Shown: one piece after another, positions 58,026 through 64,000 of the stretch
Layout: each line of letters starts with the position of its first letter
How positions within the stretch are numbered: the first letter of the stretch is position 1
From: Corynebacterium pseudopelargi
Lineage (GTDB): Bacteria > Actinomycetota > Actinomycetes > Mycobacteriales > Mycobacteriaceae
Length of the DNA stretch: 64,000 bases
Assembly: GCF_003814005.1 (NCBI RefSeq)
Contig: NZ_CP033898.1
Span: 1,364,001-1,428,000 of the forward strand
Direction: 5' to 3'
The notes under the pieces: generated by a model
Told to the model about the DNA's origin: nothing
Database searches by the model: none
The model's input: only the letters and a program-made list of their open reading frames with translations
Made by a program: the position numbers and the translations under genes

Positions 58026-60197
58026 ATGTCCGAGCACATTCACATTAGCGAGCATGATCGCCACTTGCTCACCACCTGCCGCCACTTCAATCCCCATGGC
58101 CTGCTGGGTTGGCACCTCATCGACGAGCGCAACGCGGTGATTCGCACGCGCCAACTCGGCGCAGAACGCGTCGCCGTACAAAGCGGCGGGCGCCGCTATG
58201 AAATGAATCCCATCGGCGACGACATCTTCGCCGTGGTGGTCGATTCCACCATCAGCGATTATGTTTTCGAGATCGACTGGCACGGCGGCCACCACTCCAC
58301 CATCGCCGATGCTTATCATTTCCTGCCCAGTGTTGGTGAATTCGATCTTCATCTCATCCGCGAAGGCCGCCACGAGCGTCTCTGGGAGGTGCTGGGTGCT
58401 CGCCCCAGCCACATGGGTGATGTAGCAGGAACCGCATTCGCGGTGTGGGCTCCGAATGCCGCTGGCGTGGCCGTCATTGGCGATTTCTGCGGATGGAACC
58501 CTAACCAGTACCCCATGCGTTCCCTGGGCGCTTCGGGCGTATGGGAGCTGTTTATTCCGGGCATCGGTGCTGGCGAGGTGTATAAGTTCTGCATCCATAC
58601 CCACGATGGGCGCCGCATTGATAAGGCCGATCCGCTGGCACGCCAATCTGAGGCTCCGCCTGCTACCGGCTCGGTGATTGCAGGTAGCCACTACACCTGG
58701 AATGACGATGCCTGGCTTGAGGCTCGCGCCAATACTGATCACATCAGCTCTCCGATGAGCGTGTACGAGGTGCACCTGGGCTCTTGGCGCCAGGGGCTAA
58801 GTTATGCCGATTTGGCAACGGAGCTGGTGGATTATGTGGATGAGATGGGCTACACGCACGTGGAGTTCATGCCGGTAGCCGAGCACCCCTTCGGCGGTTC
58901 TTGGGGCTATCAGGTTTCTGGCTACTATGCTCCCTCGGCCCGCTGGGGTTCGCCCGATGAGCTTCGTAGGCTTATCGACGCCTTCCACGCCCGCAATATC
59001 GGCGTGATCATCGACTGGGTGCCTGCGCACTTTCCCAAAGATGACTTCGCTTTGGGCCGCTTCGATGGCCAGCCGCTGTATGAGCACCCCGATTGGCGCC
59101 GCGGCGAGCAACGCGACTGGGGCACCTACGTCTTTGACTTCGGACGCCCCGAGGTGCGTAACTTCCTGGTGGCTAATGCCTTGTACTGGCTAGAAGAATT
59201 CCACGTCGACGGCCTCAGGGTCGATGCCGTGGCCTCCATGCTGTATTTGGATTACTCCCGCGAAGAAGGCGAGTGGCTGCCCAATATCCACGGCGGCCGC
59301 GAAAACCTCGAGGCGGTACAGTTCCTCCAAGAAATGAATGCCACCGTGCACAAGACCCACCAGGGCGTGCTCACTATTGCCGAGGAATCAACCTCCTGGC
59401 CTGGGGTTACCTCCCCCACCGATCAGGGCGGTCTTGGCTTTAACCTCAAGTGGAATATGGGGTGGATGAACGACACCCTCGAGTACTTCTCCGAAGACCC
59501 AATCAACCGCATGTACCACCATCACGAGATCACCTTCTCCTTGGTATATGCCTACTCTGAGCGTTTCGTTCTTCCCTTTAGCCACGATGAAGTGGTCCAC
59601 GGCAAGGGCTCCTTGTGGACGAAAATGCCAGGCGATGCCTGGAATAAGGCCGCCGGGCTTCGCGCGCTCTATGCCTACATGTACGCCCACCCAGGCAAGA
59701 AGCTGCTCTTCCAAGGCCAAGAATTTGGTCAGGTGCTCGAATGGTCCGAGGGGCGCTCGCTTGACTGGGATGATTGCGTTGGTTGGGAAGGCGAATATCA
59801 CGAGGGACTTCGCCTAATGCTCAGCGATCTCAACCGCCTCTATCGCGATTCCTCCGCGCTCTATACCCAAGACGATGTGCCAGAAGGCTTTTCTTGGACC
59901 AAGGCCGACGATGCACAAAACAACATCTTGTCCTTCGTGCGCTACGGCAACAATGGTGAAAAGATCTTGGGCACCTTCAACTTTGGTGGCACCTCCCAGC
60001 CCAACTACAAGCTGGGCGTGCCAAATGGCGGGCGTTGGGAATGCATCTTCAACTCCGATGCTGGAGTGTATGAGGGTGCCGATAACTGCCTGGAACCTGT
60101 TGTGACTGCATGGGACACCGGCTGGGATGGCTATAGCCACTCCTTAACAGTGCACATCCCTGCGATGAGTGCGCAGTTCTACCGCTGGATTGATTAA
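58026..60197 (+). CDS. glgB: 1,4-alpha-glucan branching enzyme
   Basis: 723 residues. Two N-terminal beta domains (the second CBM48, about 135-225), GH13_9 barrel with nucleophile D400 in VDGLRVDAVASM, acid E453 in IAEEST, and FSHDEVVHGKGS. AAAGGA lies 5 nt before ATG 58026. Adds alpha-1,6 branches to the glucan made by GlgE. Ends at a clear terminator. Confidence 0.97.
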   Translation: MSEHIHISEHDRHLLTTCRHFNPHGLLGWHLIDERNAVIRTRQLGAERVAVQSGGRRYEMNPIGDDIFAVVVDSTISDYVFEIDWHGGHHSTIADAYHFLPSVGEFDLHLIREGRHERLWEVLGARPSHMGDVAGTAFAVWAPNAAGVAVIGDFCGWNPNQYPMRSLGASGVWELFIPGIGAGEVYKFCIHTHDGRRIDKADPLARQSEAPPATGSVIAGSHYTWNDDAWLEARANTDHISSPMSVYEVHLGSWRQGLSYADLATELVDYVDEMGYTHVEFMPVAEHPFGGSWGYQVSGYYAPSARWGSPDELRRLIDAFHARNIGVIIDWVPAHFPKDDFALGRFDGQPLYEHPDWRRGEQRDWGTYVFDFGRPEVRNFLVANALYWLEEFHVDGLRVDAVASMLYLDYSREEGEWLPNIHGGRENLEAVQFLQEMNATVHKTHQGVLTIAEESTSWPGVTSPTDQGGLGFNLKWNMGWMNDTLEYFSEDPINRMYHHHEITFSLVYAYSERFVLPFSHDEVVHGKGSLWTKMPGDAWNKAAGLRALYAYMYAHPGKKLLFQGQEFGQVLEWSEGRSLDWDDCVGWEGEYHEGLRLMLSDLNRLYRDSSALYTQDDVPEGFSWTKADDAQNNILSFVRYGNNGEKILGTFNFGGTSQPNYKLGVPNGGRWECIFNSDAGVYEGADNCLEPVVTAWDTGWDGYSHSLTVHIPAMSAQFYRWID

Positions 60198-60210
60198 GCG
60201 CTTATACAAC

Positions 60211-60250
60211 AACGCGGCCTTTCACCTTGTAGTGAAAGGCCGCGTTTTCC
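60211..60250 (+). terminator. Terminator of glgEB
   Basis: A 15-bp stem AACGCGGCCTTTCAC / GTGAAAGGCCGCGTT with 6-nt loop and TTTTCC 3' tail. Confidence 0.9.
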
Positions 60251-60293
60251 TTGGGCTATACGCTCTGATGCTTGGGCGAAGCGCTAGCCCAGC

Positions 60294-61163
60294 TTAGAAC
60301 AGCGCATTGGCCATATCCCCGCGTGCTTTGAGCACCCTCGGATCAGTTGCGGGATACAGCGCGAAGAGCTCCACGAGGCGCTCGCGGATCTCGTTTTTCT
60401 CTTTGCCGCTGCTGTGGCGCAACAGGGCAATCAAACGCTCGAACGCACCACTGGCATCGCCTGCTGCGATTTGGGCGTCTGCGGCAGCAAATGCAAGGGA
60501 TACATCCCCAGGTGCGGCCTCCGCCATTGCGATGGGATCTTCGCCTTGGTGCTGTTCTAAGCGCTGAAGCAAACGCACATTATCGCGAGCCTGCTGGGCT
60601 TCTACGTTTTTAGGTTCGCTGGCAAGAATCTTCTCGTACACCGCGATGGCTGCATCAAAATCGCCCTCATTTAAAGCCTGCGTGGCTTCGGCAAAGCGAG
60701 GATCCTCTGCTGGCTGCTCTGCTGCTTCTTCTCCGCCGGCGCCGGTGGCTTTTTGGATGGCCTTGATCCACTGCTGAAGGGCATCTTTTGGTTGCGCACC
60801 TTCGAAATTGGCAAGGGGCTGGCCTTGGTAGAGCGCTACTACCGTGGGCAAGGCGCGCACACCGAACATCTGCGCCACATCAGCTGCTTGATCCGCATCA
60901 ACATACGCAAAGCTAAACGCTCCGGGTAGCTCGGATCCCAGCGCTTGGAAGTGCTGGCGCAATTGCACCGATGCCTCGCTGCGCTGGGTGCCGATGAGCA
61001 CCACCACGGGTGTGGAGTTCGACATCTCTACCAATTGCTGCACATTGCCGGCATGAACCTGCAGCTCGCCTGCGCCGCCTTCCTGCTGGGGTTGGGAGCG
61101 CTGGGATTGTTGGGCAAGTGCGCCGAGGTCGATCGCGCCTTGGGCAAATTGCGGCTCTGTCAT
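60294..61163 (-). CDS. YbbN/CnoX-like thioredoxin-fold protein without CxxC
   Basis: 289 residues. Thioredoxin fold at about 34-140: the redox centre position reads PVVVLIGTQRSEASVQL, with S62-E-A-S65 in place of CxxC, and cis-Pro loop RALPTVVALYQG is kept. TPR-like helices follow (about 155-285). So it should bind proteins, not act as disulfide reductase; E. coli CnoX (YbbN) has a comparable layout and works as a chaperedoxin. Second gene of a pair with the MTH1187-like protein (5 nt gap). Confidence 0.85.
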   Translation of the reverse strand: MTEPQFAQGAIDLGALAQQSQRSQPQQEGGAGELQVHAGNVQQLVEMSNSTPVVVLIGTQRSEASVQLRQHFQALGSELPGAFSFAYVDADQAADVAQMFGVRALPTVVALYQGQPLANFEGAQPKDALQQWIKAIQKATGAGGEEAAEQPAEDPRFAEATQALNEGDFDAAIAVYEKILASEPKNVEAQQARDNVRLLQRLEQHQGEDPIAMAEAAPGDVSLAFAAADAQIAAGDASGAFERLIALLRHSSGKEKNEIRERLVELFALYPATDPRVLKARGDMANALF

Positions 61164-61168
61164 CGCTG

Positions 61169-61477
61169 TTAAGCTCCTTGCTTCAAGTGGCGTTCTACAG
61201 ATTCCACCTTGGTGGTGATCTGCTTATCGTATCCGGGACGTATATCGGCCTTGAGCACAAGCCCGACTCGTGGTGAAACGGCAAGCACGGCGTCGGTGGC
61301 CTTTTTCACCACCGCCATTACCTCGTCCCATTCCCCTTCGATCAGGGTGAACATGGCGTTGGTTTCGTTGGGTAGTCCGGATTCACGCACCACCCGGATG
61401 GCTTCGGCCACGGCCTCAGACATTTCTGCCTGGGCATTTGGCACCTCGGTGGGGGCTACTGAAAAGGCGATAATCAC
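61169..61477 (-). CDS. MTH1187/YkoF-like thiamine-binding protein
   Basis: 102 residues, one DUF77 (thiamine-binding) domain: VAPTEVPNAQAEMSEAVAEAIRVVRESGLPNETNAMFTLIEGEW. The fold often binds thiamine or HMP; the partner is unknown. Start GTG 61477 with TAGGAT ending 8 nt before it (leaderless). Cotranscribed with the YbbN-like gene. Confidence 0.8.
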   Translation of the reverse strand: MIIAFSVAPTEVPNAQAEMSEAVAEAIRVVRESGLPNETNAMFTLIEGEWDEVMAVVKKATDAVLAVSPRVGLVLKADIRPGYDKQITTKVESVERHLKQGA

Positions 61478-61561
61478 AGTGCCCCATCCTAGCGAAAAGC
61501 TGCTGGCAGGTGAGTTTTTTCACCCTGCGCGAACAGGCTCGCGGTACTAAACTGGTTGCCT

Positions 61562-62020
61562 ATGAGCCACAATGTAGCTGATATTGAAATCCCCCACGAG
61601 CTTGTGATCTGCCTTGATCACGTTGGCATCGCGGTTCCAGATCTCGACGCGGCGGTGGAGTTCTACCGCAGCGCCTTCGGGTGGGTCAATCACCACCAGG
61701 AGACGAACGAGGAACAGGGCGTTACCGAGGCCATGATCGGCCCGAAGAACCTCAAGGAAACCGACGGCATGATCCAGTTGCTCGCACCGCTGAATGAGGA
61801 CTCGACCATTGCCAAGTTCATTGATAAGAAAGGCCCCGGCCTGCAGCAGATGTGCCTGCGCACCTCGGATATTGACGAGCTTTCAGCGCACCTGAAGCAA
61901 CAGGGCGTTCGCCTGCTCTATCCCGAGCCCAAGCGTGGCACCGGCGGGGCTCGCATCAACTTCGTGCACCCCAAGGATGCTGGCGGAGTACTCCTCGAGC
62001 TCACCGAACCTGCTGCCTAA
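61562..62020 (+). CDS. mce: Methylmalonyl-CoA epimerase / VOC-family
   Basis: 152 residues. CLDHVGIAVPDLDAAVEFYRSAFGW (metal His), the GVTEAMIGPKNLKETDGMIQLLAP segment, GLQQMCLRTSDIDEL and GGVLLELTE (metal Glu). The full set of metal ligands (H, Q, H, E) of the VOC epimerases is met. TAAACT ends 8 nt before ATG 61562 (leaderless). Part of propionyl-CoA/odd-chain metabolism; mutase genes are not here. Confidence 0.85.
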   Translation: MSHNVADIEIPHELVICLDHVGIAVPDLDAAVEFYRSAFGWVNHHQETNEEQGVTEAMIGPKNLKETDGMIQLLAPLNEDSTIAKFIDKKGPGLQQMCLRTSDIDELSAHLKQQGVRLLYPEPKRGTGGARINFVHPKDAGGVLLELTEPAA

Positions 62021-62026
62021 AACTTC

Positions 62027-62051
62027 CACCGCCTTCGGGCGGTGTTTTTTT
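62027..62051 (+). terminator. Terminator of the epimerase gene
   Basis: Stem CACCGCC/GGCGGTG, tetraloop TTCG, followed by seven T. Confidence 0.92.
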
Positions 62052-62054
62052 AGC

Positions 62055-62339
62055 TTATCGACGCTCCCAGCATCCCTTATGCCAATGACGTCGATCCTCT
62101 GCCCCACGTCCAAAATCTCGTGGCCAGGCCACGATGTGGGCGATGCCGGGCGGAATATTTTGATTGCAGCCGGGGCAGATATAAAACTTCTGGGCGGCAT
62201 GTGAACCCATCTGCCGCATGAGATAAATCTCGCCATTGGCCCACTTGGGCCCTTCCACCGCGCGGGTGCCAAAGTAGGCACCACCATCGCGTGGCAATGG
62301 CCTAGGTGCTTGACGTTCGCGCCGATTTTTTCGAGCCAT
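62055..62339 (-). CDS. Small zinc-ribbon protein coupled to nucS
   Basis: 94 residues. A basic N-terminus (MARKNRRERQAPRPLPRDGG), then YICPGCNQNI...AHIVAW...HWHKGCW. The C-x2-C...H...H-x2-C arrangement resembles a short treble-clef/HNH-like zinc motif. Known only as a conserved actinobacterial protein. Its ATG lies exactly after the nucS stop, so it is in the same operon. It might assist NucS in DNA; this is unproven. Confidence 0.72.
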   Translation of the reverse strand: MARKNRRERQAPRPLPRDGGAYFGTRAVEGPKWANGEIYLMRQMGSHAAQKFYICPGCNQNIPPGIAHIVAWPRDFGRGAEDRRHWHKGCWERR

Positions 62340-63014
62340 TTAAAACAGACGCAATTCTTGTGACTCCGCACCGCGAAGCGCATCATAATCCAGGGTCACG
62401 CAGCGAATCCCGCGGTCTTCCGCCAAGGTTTTGGCCTGGGGCTTAATCTGCTGCGCAGCAAACACACCTTGGACTGGCGCAAGGAGCTCATCGCGGTTGA
62501 GCAATTCCAAATATCTGCTCAACTGCTCTACTCCATCGATACCGCCGCGTCGCTTTACTTCTACGGCAACGGTCTGGCCATCGGCATCGCGGCACAAAAT
62601 ATCTACAGGCCCAATAGCTGTTGGATATTCACGGCGGACCAGCGAGTAGTCATCACCGAGGGTTTCAATATGTTCTGCCAGCAGTGCTTGCAGGTGGTCT
62701 TCTACTCCGTCTTTTTGTAGGCCTGGATCTTCACCCAGCTCGAAGCTCAGCTCTGAATGCACTGCCTCGATGTGGATGCGCAGTTGTTCCTTCTTCTTGT
62801 TTTCGACCACCCACAACGTGCTGCCATCTTCGAGTGATTCTTCAGCCAATGAGCACGGTGGCGTCATCCAATTCAGGGGCTTATAGGCGCGGTCATCGGC
62901 GTGGATGGATACTGACCCATCGGCTTTGACCATGAGCAATCGATCTGCCATGGGCAAATGGGCTTGGAGCCTACCTACATAATCCACGCTGCAGCGAGCA
63001 ATAACGAGACGCAT
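62340..63014 (-). CDS. nucS: Mismatch-specific endonuclease NucS/EndoMS
   Basis: Cleaves both strands at mismatches in actinobacteria and archaea that lack MutS/MutL. 224 residues. The N-domain [20 protein letters not shown] and the C-domain with [23 protein letters not shown] (catalytic D, E, K) and [21 protein letters not shown] are intact. Start ATG 63014: TAGGGT ends 7 nt before it (leaderless); GTG 63020 is an alternative. The C-terminal ELRLF tail could be the beta-clamp binding motif. Confidence 0.94.
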   Translation of the reverse strand: MRLVIARCSVDYVGRLQAHLPMADRLLMVKADGSVSIHADDRAYKPLNWMTPPCSLAEESLEDGSTLWVVENKKKEQLRIHIEAVHSELSFELGEDPGLQKDGVEDHLQALLAEHIETLGDDYSLVRREYPTAIGPVDILCRDADGQTVAVEVKRRGGIDGVEQLSRYLELLNRDELLAPVQGVFAAQQIKPQAKTLAEDRGIRCVTLDYDALRGAESQELRLF

Positions 63015-63029
63015 GCGCACTACCCTAGC

Positions 63030-63494
63030 TCATACGCTCGGGCGGTTTGTGCTCATCTTTCTACGCAGGGCTTTTACGTCGATGCGTTCCATGCGCGCAT
63101 CGGGGGCAGCCTCGATCCAGGCGGTAAAGGCCATCTCTGCGCGTGGCTCAAGGGCGAGTTCATATTCTTTGGAGGAGAAGCGCACTGTAAGAATATGCTG
63201 CGCAGGGGACAAAAATTCGGCCTCGTGCTCGGTGAGCGAACGATGGCCGATGAGTGCTACATCTTTGCGTTGGAAGGTGACGTTGGCAAAGGGCAAAACA
63301 GAGCGAAGCTTGTAATACTGCAGTGAGGAGCCGGAATAGCGAAACAGCCCGTGGCGCCAACCATGCACGCCCTGAGCCGGCATTCGACGCAAGGTCACTG
63401 AAGTGCCACGCGAGCGAAGAGTAATAAAACGCCAAGCGATGAGCATGGCAAACACGGCGAATACTGCTACGAGAGAAAATAGGAGAAACGCCAC
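63030..63494 (-). CDS. DUF2550 membrane-anchored protein
   Basis: 154 residues. An N-terminal membrane helix (1-22, MAFLLFSLVAVFAVFAMLIAW), then a basic domain (RFITLRSRGTSVTLRR, VHGWRHGLFRYSGSSLQYYKL). It follows atpC in corynebacteria and mycobacteria (Rv1312-like). Start GTG 63494 with AAAGGTGA upstream. Function unknown. Confidence 0.83.
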   Translation of the reverse strand: MAFLLFSLVAVFAVFAMLIAWRFITLRSRGTSVTLRRMPAQGVHGWRHGLFRYSGSSLQYYKLRSVLPFANVTFQRKDVALIGHRSLTEHEAEFLSPAQHILTVRFSSKEYELALEPRAEMAFTAWIEAAPDARMERIDVKALRRKMSTNRPSV

Positions 63495-63575
63495 GTCAAT
63501 TCACCTTTATGCTCGACCCGATGTGTCACTTGAGGCAATAGTACCTCTCTTTTTCAGTCCTGCAAACCATATGCA

Positions 63576-63605
63576 AAAGCTCCCATGATTTCTCATGGGA
63601 GCTTT
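63576..63605 (-). terminator. Terminator of the atp operon
   Basis: Stem AAAGCTCCCATGA / TCATGGGAGCTTT with 4-nt loop, 12 nt after the atpC stop. Confidence 0.85.
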
Positions 63606-63616
63606 GTGCTTGAGCG

Positions 63617-63988
63617 TTAAGACTCAGTGCTGCGACGCACGGCCTTGAGGTGAGCGCCAGCGCGCGCCTTCATAGCCTCGTCTTCGCTATGCAGGTTCTT
63701 TTCCGCCTCGGCGGTATCTACCTCATCGGCCCAGATGGCGTAATCGGCAAGGATGGTGACCTTCTCTGTGGTGACGGAGAGGAAACCGCCCTGAACCGCC
63801 GCTACCTTCTTGGCACCGTCGATGGGACGAATGGTCACGACACCATCTTCGACCAACTGGCCGAACATGGGTTCGTGGCCGGGCAGCACGCCGATCTCAC
63901 CCTCAGTGGTCTGCGCGGTGACGATGCTCGCCTTACCGGACCAAAGCAGTCGCTCGACGGAGACCAGTTCTACGGTGATGTCAGCCAT
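63617..63988 (-). CDS. atpC: F-type ATP synthase epsilon subunit
   Basis: 123 residues. Epsilon beta-sandwich: [61 protein letters not shown]; the short C-terminal helices [23 protein letters not shown]. Last gene of the atp operon, which would extend to the right of the window. Part of the F1 stalk on the inner side of the plasma membrane. Confidence 0.96.
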   Translation of the reverse strand: MADITVELVSVERLLWSGKASIVTAQTTEGEIGVLPGHEPMFGQLVEDGVVTIRPIDGAKKVAAVQGGFLSVTTEKVTILADYAIWADEVDTAEAEKNLHSEDEAMKARAGAHLKAVRRSTES

Positions 63989-64000
63989 GTGCGTGCCTCC

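Overview
The window reads as a chromosomal core segment of a Corynebacterium (order Mycobacteriales). The evidence is the set of family-specific genes: an LtbR-type IclR regulator divergent from leuC, a MscCG-type mechanosensitive channel between ilvB and ilvD, a LysG/LysE pair, NucS instead of MutS/MutL, GlgE, GatCAB with GltX and no glutaminyl-tRNA synthetase in view, and many genes whose only upstream signal is a -10 box 6-8 nt before the start codon (leaderless transcription). From memory, gene order matches the C. glutamicum stretch from leuC down to atpC, and pieces match M. tuberculosis leuC-to-ilvB, gatB-to-ligA and atpC-to-glgE. I see no prophage, insertion sequence, integron or CRISPR array.

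Layout. 1-2.6 kb: leuC (cut by the window edge), ltbR, an HD-domain protein. 2.6-4.5 kb: two identical tRNA-Glu(CTC) genes and tRNA-Gln(CTG) around a cutinase-like esterase. 4.5-8 kb: gltX, isochorismate synthase, an FAH-family oxaloacetate decarboxylase-like enzyme. 8-11.6 kb: exonuclease plus cNMP/CBS/DUF294 protein, leuB. 11.6-13.2 kb: acyl-CoA-dehydrogenase-like flavoprotein and OsmC-family protein. 13.3-19.7 kb: serA, an orphan lipoprotein, a DUF262 protein with a degraded HNH site, a CDF metal exporter. 19.8-27.7 kb: the branched-chain amino acid block ilvB-ilvN-ilvC (with leader peptide and attenuator), mscCG, a PH-like membrane protein, ilvD. 27.7-32.8 kb: DoxX-like protein, secreted HNH nuclease, mycothiol/glutathione-type reductase, lysG/lysE, a TetR regulator. 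33-44 kb: gatB, pfkA, a FecCD-type ABC transporter preceded by a cobalamin-riboswitch-like element, small membrane protein, MFS exporter, GNAT, gatA, gatC, ACT protein. 44-53 kb: ligA, exonuclease, MetE-like protein, mnmA, spermidine-synthase-like protein, cysteine desulfurase, etfA, etfB. 53-64 kb: methyltransferase, Nudix, ABC ATPase, glgE-glgB, YbbN-like protein, thiamine-binding-like protein, methylmalonyl-CoA epimerase, zinc-ribbon protein, nucS, DUF2550 protein, atpC.

How the parts work together. leuC, leuB, ilvB, ilvN, ilvC and ilvD cover most of valine/isoleucine/leucine synthesis; control is visible as the LtbR region and as an ilvB leader peptide (MNILRLVVITERRLP) followed by a terminator. 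gltX, gatA/B/C and the tRNA-Glu/tRNA-Gln genes make up the indirect route to Gln-tRNA(Gln). mnmA with the nearby cysteine desulfurase suggests tRNA thiolation. glgE and glgB build branched alpha-glucan from maltose-1-phosphate.

The points I find most worth checking are the riboswitch-like element that re-assigns the FecCD transporter to vitamin B12, a 15-bp tandem repeat that contains the ilvC stop codon, the DUF262 protein with a mutated HNH motif, a tRNA terminator hairpin that contains the start codon of the next gene, and a zinc-ribbon protein coupled to nucS. No clearly new multi-gene system is evident; most of the window is conserved housekeeping DNA.
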